In this document: one piece after another, positions 1 through 7,800 of the stretch
Position numbering within the stretch: the first letter of the stretch is position 1
How the letters are laid out: each line of letters starts with the position of its first letter
Assembly: GCA_017644005.1 (NCBI GenBank)
Contig: JAEPMJ010000004.1
Span: forward strand, 62,001 to 126,000
DNA: 64,000 bases
Direction of reading: 5' to 3'
DNA from: Rhizobiaceae bacterium
GTDB lineage: Bacteria; Pseudomonadota; Alphaproteobacteria; Rhizobiales; Rhizobiaceae
Position numbers and translations under genes: made by a program
Notes under the pieces: generated by a model
The model's database searches: none
What the model was told of the DNA's origin: nothing
What the model saw: only the letters and a program-made list of their open reading frames with translations

Positions 1-558
1 TGCGCGCTGTTTTACACGCGTTTCAGCGGCCGTCCCCGGCTGCTCGTGGTTCAGATCGGGCTGACGGTGTTGATCGGCGGCTGGGTGTATGTAGGATTGG
101 TGTTCGACGCCGACCCGCTGGGCATCATCTCGATCCGCCCGAATGAGCTGAACATCTTCGTTGCGGTGGTGTTCGCGTCGAGTCCGGGCGTATTCCGCAT
201 CGTGCGCGGGCTGGTCATGGACATCAAGACGCGCGACTATGTTGCGGCAGCGCAAACACGCGGCGAATCCCCCTGGTACATCATGTTGTGGGAAGTGCTG
301 CCGAATGCGCGGGGGCCGCTGATCGTCGATGTCTGCCTGCGTATCGGCTACACGACGATCCTGCTCGGAACCCTGGGCTATTTCGGCCTCGGCCTGGCGC
401 CCGAAAGTCCGGACTGGGGCACTGCGATCAAGGAATCGAGCAGGCTGCTGCGTGCTTATGTGCACCCGGCGCTGCCACCCGTTGTTGCGCTGATGTCATT
501 CGTGCTCGGTCTCAATCTTCTGGCCGATGCCCTGCGCGAACAATCTCTCAAGGACTGA
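1..558 (+). CDS. Dipeptide/oligopeptide ABC transporter permease, 5' truncated
   Basis: C-terminal part (185 residues visible) of an inner-membrane permease of the DppC/OppC class; the reading frame is open through the left edge, so the true start lies outside. The EAA loop that docks on the ATPase is visible around AAAQTRGESPWYIMLWEVLP, followed by hydrophobic helices (TILLGTLGYFGLGL and the last one ending near LNLLADALRE). The ending LADALREQSLKD is typical of DppC-like permeases. It lies 10 bp before the double ATPase gene, so both are very probably in one peptide-import operon whose binding protein and other permease lie to the left. The substrate cannot be deduced. Confidence 0.9.
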   Translation, partial: CALFYTRFSGRPRLLVVQIGLTVLIGGWVYVGLVFDADPLGIISIRPNELNIFVAVVFASSPGVFRIVRGLVMDIKTRDYVAAAQTRGESPWYIMLWEVLPNARGPLIVDVCLRIGYTTILLGTLGYFGLGLAPESPDWGTAIKESSRLLRAYVHPALPPVVALMSFVLGLNLLADALREQSLKD

Positions 559-568
559 GTGCATTCTG

Positions 569-3190
569 ATGAACGAAGCTATCAAAGCCACGAACATCGC
601 CAAGAAAGCCGACCCGATCATCGAGATCGAAAACCTCTCGATCTCGTTTTTCACCCGCAAGGGCGAAATTCCGGCGGTGATGGATTTCTCCTGCACGGTC
701 ATGCCCGGCGAGGCGATGGGTATCGTCGGCGAATCCGGATGCGGCAAGTCGACCGTATCGCTCGGCATCATGCGCGACCTCTCCAATGTCGGGAAGATTG
801 TCGGCGGGCGCATCAAGTTCCAGGGCCGGGACATGGCCGACATGTCGGAAGAGGAGCTGCGCGCCATCCGCGGCAACAAGATTGCCATGATCTACCAGGA
901 GCCAATGGCGAGCCTCAACCCGGCGATGAAAGTCGGCCAGCAACTGATGGAAGTGCCGATCATCCACGACAAGGTCTCGAAGGAGGAGGCCTGGAACCGC
1001 GCGCTGGAAATGGTGAAGGCCGTGCGACTGCCGGATCCCGAGCGCATGCTGCGTTCGTTTCCGCACCAGCTCTCAGGAGGCCAGCAGCAGCGTATCGTGA
1101 TCGCAATGGCGCTGCTGTCGAACCCGGCGCTGCTCCTGCTCGACGAGCCAACGACGGCGCTCGACGTCACGGTGGAGGCGGGCATCGTTGAACTAATCAA
1201 GGGGCTCGGCAAAGAATTCGGCACGTCAATGATCTTCGTGTCGCACAATCTCGGGCTGATCCTCGAAACCTGCGACCGGATCACAGTCATGTATTCGGGC
1301 GAGGCGGTGGAGACCGGACGTATCGAAGACGTGTTCGACCGCATGCGCCATCCCTATACGCAGGGGCTTTTCCGCTCCATCCCGCTGCCCGGTGCAGACA
1401 AGAATTCACGACCGCTGATCTCGATACCAGGTCAGCTGCCTCTGCCGCACGAGCGGCCAAAGGGCTGCAATTTCGGACCGCGCTGTCAGCATTTCAAAGC
1501 CGGTGTCTGCGACGCCGCGGAAATTCCGATGGTGGAGGTCAGCGGCCACGACAGTCATTTCAGCCGCTGCGTGCGGTTCGAGGAGATCGACTGGGCAGAG
1601 TTGCCCGAGGGTGCCAAGGAAGAAAGCAAGCCGGTGAAGCCCGGCGCGCCGGTGCTCAAGATCGACAATCTGAAGAAATATTACCACGTCTCGTCGGGTG
1701 GCGTATTCGGAGGCGGCGAAGGCCGTACGGTGAAGGCGAACGAGTCCATCTCGTTTGAAGCGCGTGAATCCGAAACCGTGGCCATCGTCGGCGAATCCGG
1801 CTGCGGCAAATCCACCCTGGCCAAGGTGTTGCTGGGGCTCGAAACCGCTACGTCGGGCTCCGTGACGCTCGGCAATGAGGATATCGAAGACCTGCCTGTT
1901 GAAGACAGGGACGCCGCAACCGTTGGCGCCATCCAGATGGTGTTTCAGAATCCGTTCGATACGCTCAACCCGAGCCATTCGGTCGGCGGACAGATCATCC
2001 GGTCGCTGGAGAAATTCAAGGTCGGCGCCACACAGGCCGACCGCGAGAAACGCATGCTGGAGCTGCTTGACCTGGTGAAACTGCCGCGCGCCTTTGCGAC
2101 GCGCATGCCGCGCCAGCTTTCCGGCGGCCAGAAACAGCGGATCGGCGTGGCGCGCGCTTTCGCCGGAAACGCCAAAGTGGTCGTGGCCGACGAGCCGGTG
2201 TCTGCGCTGGACGTGTCCGTCCAGGCGGCGGTTACCGAGCTGCTGATGGACATTCAGCGTACCAACAAGACGACGATGCTGTTCATCAGCCACGACCTGT
2301 CGGTGGTCCGCTATCTCGCCGATCGTGTGGTGGTGATGTATCTCGGGTACATTGTGGAGCAGGGCAGCACCGACCAGATTTTCTCGCCGCCTTACCACCC
2401 CTATACGGAGGCGCTGTTGTCGGCGATCCCGATCGCGGATACGAGCGTCGAGAAAAAGCACATCGTTCTGGAGGGCGACATTCCCTCGGCGATGAACCCG
2501 CCGACCGGCTGCCCGTTCCAGACACGCTGCCGCTGGAAAGACAAGGTGCCCGGCAACAAATGCGAAACGGAAGTTCCGCCGCACAAGGACCTCGGCGACG
2601 GCCATTGGAGCATGTGCTGGCTGGATGACAAGGCGCTGGCGTCAATGGAGCCGGTGATCAGTTTCAAAGACGAAGGTAAGTCTTCGCCTGCCAAGGCGCG
2701 CAGCACAAAGCGCAAGCCTGTCAAGGCTGCAAAGACGGCAGAGGCCCCGGGTGCCGGCCGCGCAAAAACGCCGGCTACGGCTCGCAAGGCTGCTCAGTCG
2801 CGCCGGGGTTCCGCAAGCGCATCGGCAAGCCCCGGAACATCGTCGCCCAAAAGGACGATGGCGGAGGCCGGCGGTGGGCGCTCCGCAGCGAGCACACGGG
2901 TCAAGCCCGCTACCGCACGCACGCGGAAAGAAGCCGCGAAAGCTGCCGATGCGGGCCGTCCAGCTGCGGTAAAGAAGCCTGCCAAGCCGGATGATCTCAA
3001 GCGGATCTCGGGCGTGGGGCCGAAGATCGAGGGCATTCTGAACGGGCTCGGCATCTACACCTATGCGCAGATCGCCAGCTGGAAGAAGGCCGAGCGGGAA
3101 TGGGTGGACGGCAAGCTCAAGTTCCACGGACGCATCGAGCGCGAGGACTGGGTGAAGCAGGCAAAAGCGCTGGCGAAGAAGTCCCGATAG
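569..3190 (+). CDS. Fused DppD-DppF-type ABC ATPase with a C-terminal NuoE-like tail
   Basis: An 873-residue cytoplasmic protein with two complete ATPase halves energising the adjacent permease. Half 1 has Walker A GESGCGKST (about 54-62), signature LSGGQQQR and Walker [13 protein letters not shown]. Half 2 has a second GESGCGKST (about 408-416), LSGGQKQR and VVVADEPVSALD. Each half is followed by the Cys-containing oligopeptide-transporter C-terminal segment (GCNFGPRC and GCPFQTRC). ATG at 569 is preferred to an upstream in-frame ATG at 527, which lies inside the permease. The unusual part is an approximately 100-residue Ala/Lys/Arg/Ser-rich linker (about 700-805) and then a compact domain (about 806-873: LKRISGVGPKIEGILNGLGI ... 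HGRIEREDWVKQAKALA). From memory this resembles the helix-hairpin-helix-like C-terminus of rhizobial NuoE. Confidence 0.93.
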   Translation: MNEAIKATNIAKKADPIIEIENLSISFFTRKGEIPAVMDFSCTVMPGEAMGIVGESGCGKSTVSLGIMRDLSNVGKIVGGRIKFQGRDMADMSEEELRAIRGNKIAMIYQEPMASLNPAMKVGQQLMEVPIIHDKVSKEEAWNRALEMVKAVRLPDPERMLRSFPHQLSGGQQQRIVIAMALLSNPALLLLDEPTTALDVTVEAGIVELIKGLGKEFGTSMIFVSHNLGLILETCDRITVMYSGEAVETGRIEDVFDRMRHPYTQGLFRSIPLPGADKNSRPLISIPGQLPLPHERPKGCNFGPRCQHFKAGVCDAAEIPMVEVSGHDSHFSRCVRFEEIDWAELPEGAKEESKPVKPGAPVLKIDNLKKYYHVSSGGVFGGGEGRTVKANESISFEARESETVAIVGESGCGKSTLAKVLLGLETATSGSVTLGNEDIEDLPVEDRDAATVGAIQMVFQNPFDTLNPSHSVGGQIIRSLEKFKVGATQADREKRMLELLDLVKLPRAFATRMPRQLSGGQKQRIGVARAFAGNAKVVVADEPVSALDVSVQAAVTELLMDIQRTNKTTMLFISHDLSVVRYLADRVVVMYLGYIVEQGSTDQIFSPPYHPYTEALLSAIPIADTSVEKKHIVLEGDIPSAMNPPTGCPFQTRCRWKDKVPGNKCETEVPPHKDLGDGHWSMCWLDDKALASMEPVISFKDEGKSSPAKARSTKRKPVKAAKTAEAPGAGRAKTPATARKAAQSRRGSASASASPGTSSPKRTMAEAGGGRSAASTRVKPATARTRKEAAKAADAGRPAAVKKPAKPDDLKRISGVGPKIEGILNGLGIYTYAQIASWKKAEREWVDGKLKFHGRIEREDWVKQAKALAKKSR

Positions 3191-3199
3191 CCCTTGTGG

Positions 3200-3961
3200 C
3201 TACGGGCCATTCAATGACAGCTTGACCGGGTCCAGATCGATGCTGGCCATGCCGTCATACGGATTGGCATGGATGGCCAGTATCCAAAGACTGACGGTGG
3301 CGGCCACGATGTAGATCACCAGTGCGCTGTGCCCCGCGGCCGGACGGTCCGCATGCACCGACGCGATGGCAACAGTCGATAAAACGGTCAGAAACAGCAG
3401 CAGATACCATTTGTATTCGCTTACCGAGCTTTCCGCATTCGCCAGCCGGAGGTTGCGGGCGTCCTGAAGTTCATCGAAATCACGGGCGAAATTGTCGACC
3501 AGAGATGGCGGTGTATTCCGGTGGGCCAGGGAGATGATCGCCAGTCGGATGTTCTGGATTGCATCGTCGACCGCGCCGGAGGGTTCCTGGCTGGAATTTC
3601 CCCATTCGTGCGCGAGCACTTCGTCACGATATTGCGTCAGGCCGGAGAGAATGGCGGGAACGTTGAGCGCCTCCGGAGCCGCCATGCCGGCAAGGCGCAT
3701 GATCGCCGAGTGCTCGGCCGTGGCATAGTTCTGCGCGTCGGCCCGGACAGACCAGATGTCTGCCGCCGCGAAGCCGAGCGAAAGTGCCCAGGCGGAGGTG
3801 ATTGCGGTGAAAAACGGCGCAACCGGAACCGAGAGGGGCGTTGCGGCCGCCCTGCGTTCGAACATGCCGAGCACAAGGAGCGCCAATCCGTAGGTGATCG
3901 CGCCGAACAAGACAAAACACGCGAACATGGCAAGGCCGGGGAGAAAGAAGATGGCGGTCAA
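3200..3961 (-). CDS. DUF4239-like membrane protein
   Basis: A 253-residue protein with two hydrophobic N-terminal segments (about 2-32 and 45-68), a soluble middle rich in Asp, Glu and Arg, and two C-terminal membrane segments (about 186-203 and 212-230) ending in LAIHANPYDG. This 2 + 2 membrane layout and the HANP-type ending match the bestrophin-like DUF4239 family as I remember it; function unknown. The frame opens with TTG, and an internal ATG at residue 12 is an alternative start. It converges with the ABC ATPase gene (9 bp apart) and diverges from the patatin gene. Confidence 0.65.
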   Translation of the reverse strand: MTAIFFLPGLAMFACFVLFGAITYGLALLVLGMFERRAAATPLSVPVAPFFTAITSAWALSLGFAAADIWSVRADAQNYATAEHSAIMRLAGMAAPEALNVPAILSGLTQYRDEVLAHEWGNSSQEPSGAVDDAIQNIRLAIISLAHRNTPPSLVDNFARDFDELQDARNLRLANAESSVSEYKWYLLLFLTVLSTVAIASVHADRPAAGHSALVIYIVAATVSLWILAIHANPYDGMASIDLDPVKLSLNGP

Positions 3962-4086
3962 CGGGGAGCCTCGGAAGTGGTTTGCGATCGTGGAGCCATA
4001 TCTCCATGCGAGTATTAGGGATTTCGTTAAGTTCGCCGTCTATTCGGCTACTTAACTTTTCCGGCTGTCGCGACAGGAACCAGGGT

Positions 4087-5523
4087 ATGGGCACAAGAGG
4101 CGGATCTGCGGCGGCGCTGACAGTGCTCCTGGCCGTACTCCTGTCGGCCTGTGCCAACGGCGACCGTGGCCCCATCAACAGCTTCGTCGCGGAAGTCGGC
4201 CCTGCCTCGCCGGAGTACATTCCCGATCCCGGCGATGACGGTTCTGTCGTCGTAGGTCTTTCCTTCTCGGGCGGTGGCGCGCGTGCGGCAGCATTCGCCT
4301 ATGGCGTTCTGCGCGAGCTGGACAGTTATGTCATCGACGAGGATCCTTACGAGCGGACGCTCGTCGATGATGTGCGGATGGTCTCCGGCACTTCGGGCGG
4401 CGCCATCGCGGCCGCCTATTTTGGCTATCGCGGCAAGGATGGATATCACGATTTCAGGCAGCGCTTCCTGGATGCGAACGCCGAAGCGAGCATGCGTACG
4501 GCCGTCGTTCCCTCCAACGTCGTGCGGGTGCTGCGCGGCGGGGTAAACGACCGCGGCAAGTTCGCCCGCTGGCTGGACGACAACCTTTTCGACCGCGGCA
4601 CGTTCCGGAGCCTCAAGCGCGCCGACGCGCCGGTGGTCTGGCTGACGGCGTCGGACATCTACCACGGCACGCCGTTCCTGTTCACCTACGACACCTTCGC
4701 CGCCTTATGCAGCGATCTGGACGAGGTCAAGCTGGCCGATGCGGTCGCAGCGTCTGCCGCCTTCCCACTGGTCTTTACCCCAATCGCAGTTTCGGCGGAT
4801 GCGCCTGAGTGCGGCTATCAGCGGCCGGCGTGGCTGGACCGGGCGCTGGGCGACCCGGATGCGCCATTGCGGCTAAAGGCCCATGCGCGCTCGCTTGTCG
4901 CCTATCGCGACAAGTCCGATCTCAAAAGATTGCGTCTGCTGGATGGCGGCCTGACCGACAATAACGGGTTGGCGGGCTTCTCGACGGCGCGCGCAGCGGC
5001 CAACACCCCGTACGGGCCGCTGTCGCCGGAAGAAGCCGTGCGGTTGCGGCGGCTGGTCTACATCGTCGCCGATGCCGGCCGCGAAGCTGCCCCGGAATGG
5101 GGCGCATCCAGCAAAGACCTCAGGATCCGCGAGTTGCTGCCCGCCCTGAGTCGAACGGCGATCACGTCCTCAATGAGGGACGGTTACGATGCTCTGAAAC
5201 TGGCTATCAAAGCGTGGAAGAACGAGCTCGTTGCGTATCGGTGCGGGCTCAGCCGCACGCAGGTGCGGCGTATCAGGGGCTCGGCAGCCGGTTGGGACTG
5301 CCGCGACATCGATGTCACGGTAGAGCATCTTTCGTTCCGCGACGCCGATCCGCGCAGCCACGCGGCGCTGAACGATGTGCCGACACGGCTGGCTCTGGAA
5401 GAGCGGCAAGTGGAGTTGGTGATCGAAGCAGGCCGCCAGGCGGTGCGCTCCAAGCCGTCTATCCAGGCGGCAGTCGCCGAAACAAGGCGTCAGTCCGGGC
5501 TGCCGGTTGCGATGACCCGGTAG
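4087..5523 (+). CDS. Patatin-like phospholipase lipoprotein
   Basis: A 478-residue predicted lipoprotein acyl hydrolase. Start ATG 4087 gives a clean signal peptide with lipobox LLSAC (lipidated Cys22). The patatin signatures are all present: oxyanion glycine-rich SGGGAR (about 61-66), nucleophile elbow GTSGG with Ser103, and catalytic DGG with Asp286 (LLDGGLTDNNG). The Ser-Asp dyad is therefore intact. An in-frame start at 3982 would add 35 residues before the signal peptide and is rejected. Expected to act on phospholipids or other lipid esters at the outer membrane; the substrate cannot be told. It stands alone between a divergent membrane protein and a small lipoprotein. Confidence 0.88.
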   Translation: MGTRGGSAAALTVLLAVLLSACANGDRGPINSFVAEVGPASPEYIPDPGDDGSVVVGLSFSGGGARAAAFAYGVLRELDSYVIDEDPYERTLVDDVRMVSGTSGGAIAAAYFGYRGKDGYHDFRQRFLDANAEASMRTAVVPSNVVRVLRGGVNDRGKFARWLDDNLFDRGTFRSLKRADAPVVWLTASDIYHGTPFLFTYDTFAALCSDLDEVKLADAVAASAAFPLVFTPIAVSADAPECGYQRPAWLDRALGDPDAPLRLKAHARSLVAYRDKSDLKRLRLLDGGLTDNNGLAGFSTARAAANTPYGPLSPEEAVRLRRLVYIVADAGREAAPEWGASSKDLRIRELLPALSRTAITSSMRDGYDALKLAIKAWKNELVAYRCGLSRTQVRRIRGSAAGWDCRDIDVTVEHLSFRDADPRSHAALNDVPTRLALEERQVELVIEAGRQAVRSKPSIQAAVAETRRQSGLPVAMTR

Positions 5524-5667
5524 AACGCAGCGCCTTACGTTGGTTGCATTGAAAGCCGAGGAAGCACACAACTTGCGAGCGAGCATGCGAGGCAAGCCGG
5601 GAACGAGTGCGATAAAAGCATTGGCGAAGTAGAAACTGCCTCTATACTCAAGCCCAATCGAGATTGG

Positions 5668-6183
5668 GTGGGTTCGGTGCGCAGATTCAATTCACTTGTA
5701 TTCGCGATTGCAGCGCTTGCACTTTCGTCCTGCGTAACCGGACCGCCGGTGCAGGAGCTCGCGTTCGTCTATACCGATGACGAGTTCGGCCGCTACGCAG
5801 TCGATGGCGATGCAACCGTCACCGGGCAGGCGTTCCTGAGGCAGCGTGGCGGAGGCGTCGTCGTTTGTGCCGGCGCGCCGGTGGTTCTGTTTCCGAAGAC
5901 ACCGACATTCGACCGGGCGGTCGAGGCGGCGCGTGAGGGCAAGCAGCCTATGCCGATGGCGGGAGCCGACGAGCGCTTCAAGAAAGTGGCGCGGATCGCG
6001 ACTTGCGACGCGCAGGGCAATTTCATCTTCGAGCGCATTCCACGCGCCAGATGGTATGTCTTTTCGCGCGTTACCTGGGAGGTCGCCGACAGCGCGCAGG
6101 GCGGAGAGCTTATCGGCGAGGTGGATACATCGGATGGCGGCGAGCACCGGATATTGCTGACCGACGCCAACCGCGTTCACTGA
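5668..6183 (+). CDS. Small predicted lipoprotein of unknown function
   Basis: A 171-residue protein opening with GTG (a second GTG at 5677 is possible). The N-terminus is a signal peptide with lipobox ALSSC. The mature part has two Cys residues (VVVCAGAPV and IATCDAQGNF) and a stretch around FIFERIPRARWYVFSRVTWE reminiscent of a carboxypeptidase-regulatory-like beta sandwich, in which a gene product reports 'GNFxFxxIPxGxY'. I do not recognise a specific family. It follows the patatin gene after 144 bp and converges with a tiny ORF on the other strand. Confidence 0.7.
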   Translation: MGSVRRFNSLVFAIAALALSSCVTGPPVQELAFVYTDDEFGRYAVDGDATVTGQAFLRQRGGGVVVCAGAPVVLFPKTPTFDRAVEAAREGKQPMPMAGADERFKKVARIATCDAQGNFIFERIPRARWYVFSRVTWEVADSAQGGELIGEVDTSDGGEHRILLTDANRVH

Positions 6184-6189
6184 TGCGGT

Positions 6190-6345
6190 TCAGGCTGTCG
6201 GCGTTTCGTTTTTCGTGCGTTCGCACTGATGGCCGCCCGGTGTTGCGCAGTCGGGCCCGGTGCATTCCTGGGCGGCGAGCCGGCCCGCGAGCGGGGTGGT
6301 GGCAAGGATTGCGGTGACAAACAGCATGAGCAGGGCATAACGCAT
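6190..6345 (-). CDS. Small Cys-containing secreted protein (51 aa)
   Basis: A 51-residue ORF: ATG at 6345 preceded by a strong Shine-Dalgarno (GGAGG about 6 nt upstream). It encodes a classic signal peptide (MRYALLMLFVTAILATTPLAG) and a short hydrophilic mature part with three Cys residues (28, 33, 41) and a polar C-terminus. Stop TGA at 6190-6192, only 6 bp beyond the convergent lipoprotein gene. The ribosome site plus signal peptide make it credible despite its size. Function unknown. Confidence 0.6.
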   Translation of the reverse strand: MRYALLMLFVTAILATTPLAGRLAAQECTGPDCATPGGHQCERTKNETPTA

Positions 6346-6698
6346 GAAGACCTCCGGGTTGGAACTGCGGCAGTGTAGGCCCTTGTCCCGTGGCTGAAAG
6401 CGCTTCCGGATCGTATCACGCCGAAGTGATAACCGAGGGTGCGGCTGGAATGCCGGCAGTCATGTCGGCTGCCTGTACAAGGTGCCCGAAACCCATGTCC
6501 AAGGCGAAGGAGGTGCGCGGCGACGCCAGCCATGACCTTCATGGATCGATTCAACACGCTCGCAGATTGAATCTCTTCATCGGCTCAAATGACTGTTTCG
6601 ACACAGTCTTTAAGAGCCCCACGCAGCGTTGATTTGACCGTGAAATGATGAAGGGCGAGGCTGGATCCACCCACAACACCAGCGGAGGACTGCCTGCT
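6346..6698. other. Intergenic stretch without a convincing gene
   Basis: About 350 bp between the small secreted ORF and the DUF3179 gene. An 80-codon ORF at 6390-6632 has no ribosome site and odd composition, so I do not call it. A putative ribosome site (AGCGGAGG) for the DUF3179 gene lies near 6682-6690. The promoter of the small ORF should lie just above 6355. No repeat or RNA gene was recognised. Confidence 0.5.
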
Positions 6699-7664
6699 AT
6701 GACAAGGCTGACACTCGCCCTTGCGGCGCTGTTTGCAAGTGCTGTCCTGGTGCATGCAAACCCTGAACGCTGGGCCGCCGAGGGCTGGCGGACAGATTTT
6801 TCCCGAACGACTGTCTCCTTCAGCGAAATCCTGTCGGGCGGGCCGCCGCGTGACGGCATCCCATCCATAGATGAGCCGCGCTTTCTACCGGCCAAGGCGA
6901 TCGAAGCGATCGGCGCCGCCGAGCCGGTGATCCGGCTTGAAGTCGATGGCGAGGTGCGCGCCTATCCACTTCAGATCCTGATGTGGCACGAGATCGCCAA
7001 TGATGTGATTTCCGGCGTGCCGGTCGCGGTGACCTATTGCCCGCTCTGCAATGCGTCGCTGGTATTCGACCGGCGGCTGGAGGGGCAGGTGCTCGAATTC
7101 GGAACGACAGGCAAACTCCGCAATTCCGATCTTGTCATGTATGACCGGCAGACCGAAAGCTGGTGGCAGCAGTTCACCGGCGAGGCGGTTGTCGGCGAGC
7201 TGACTGGCAAGAAACTCAAACTCATACCATCGCGCATCGTTTCGTTTTCGAACTTCGCTGCCGAGAATCCTGACGCCAGCGTGCTGGTGCCCAACGATCC
7301 GGATTTTCGCGATTACGGCCGCAACCCGTATGCAAGCTACGACAGTGCCACTGTGCCGTTTCTATATCGGGGCGACCTGCCTGACGATATTCCCGCAATG
7401 GCGCGGGTCGTCGTCGTGCGCGAGGGCCAGACACCGGTAATCGTCAGCCTCGACAAAGTGCGCAAGGACGGGTTCGCCCGAGATGGGCTGGAGTTCCAGT
7501 TCGAGAGCGGCGTCGCCTCGGCGCTCGACCGCAGCAGGATCGCCGATGGCCGCGACGTTGGCACAGTGCGCGTCATGCGCGACGGCGTGGATGTCGCGCA
7601 TGATGTGACATTCGCATTCGTCGCACATGCGTTTCATCCCGATGTGCCGATCATCACCGAGTAA
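6699..7664 (+). CDS. DUF3179 domain exported protein
   Basis: A 321-residue exported protein. ATG 6699 follows AGCGGAGG and gives a signal peptide (MTRLTLALAALFASAVLVHA); an upstream in-frame ATG at 6645 is less likely. Family signatures of DUF3179 are visible: GIPSIDEPRF, AYPLQILMWHEIANDV, VAVTYCPLCNASLVFDR with a CPLC pair, FGTTGKLRNSDLVMYDRQTESWW and PNDPDFRDYGRNPYASYD. The biochemical role of the family is not established; the conserved Cys pair and Trp/His residues suggest metal or redox binding (inference). It is a single gene ending 136 bp before preT. Confidence 0.9.
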   Translation: MTRLTLALAALFASAVLVHANPERWAAEGWRTDFSRTTVSFSEILSGGPPRDGIPSIDEPRFLPAKAIEAIGAAEPVIRLEVDGEVRAYPLQILMWHEIANDVISGVPVAVTYCPLCNASLVFDRRLEGQVLEFGTTGKLRNSDLVMYDRQTESWWQQFTGEAVVGELTGKKLKLIPSRIVSFSNFAAENPDASVLVPNDPDFRDYGRNPYASYDSATVPFLYRGDLPDDIPAMARVVVVREGQTPVIVSLDKVRKDGFARDGLEFQFESGVASALDRSRIADGRDVGTVRVMRDGVDVAHDVTFAFVAHAFHPDVPIITE

Positions 7665-7686
7665 GGCGATCTCCTCATTAACATGA

Positions 7687-7702
7687 CTTGATTTATCAAG
7701 TT
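7687..7702. promoter_or_regulatory. Perfect 16-bp palindrome upstream of preT
   Basis: ACTTGAT-TT-ATCAAGT reads the same on both strands, in an AT-rich stretch 99 bp before preT. A further inverted pair TATCAA/TTGATA (arms 7694-7699 and 7709-7714) overlaps it. The centre spacing (TTGAT-N2-ATCAA) is too short for an FNR/Anr box (N4). It could bind a second regulator of preTA or act at the end of the DUF3179 transcript; there is no run of T for a terminator. Confidence 0.4.
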
Positions 7703-7734
7703 AAACTATTGATAGCGCTTCGATAATCCAAAAT

Positions 7735-7750
7735 TTGACCGATTGATAAA
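7735..7750. promoter_or_regulatory. Candidate RutR-type box before preT
   Basis: The 16-mer TTGACCGATTGATAAA matches 11 of the 14 fixed positions of the E. coli RutR consensus TTGACCA-NN-TGGTCAA, with an exact left half TTGACC. It lies 51 bp before the preT start. A second, better RutR-like box sits in front of the aminotransferase gene, which supports shared control. Confidence 0.45.
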
Positions 7751-7800
7751 AAATGAAAGCGTGCTAGCTTTCCCGAAACAACAACAGTCGGGGAACGCAC

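Noticed and set aside
6390..6632. 80-codon plus-strand ORF
   Set aside because: No ribosome site, no motif, atypical composition; treated as intergenic.
7687..7702. FNR/Anr box before preT
   Set aside because: The half-sites TTGAT and ATCAA are separated by 2 bp, not the 4 bp required.
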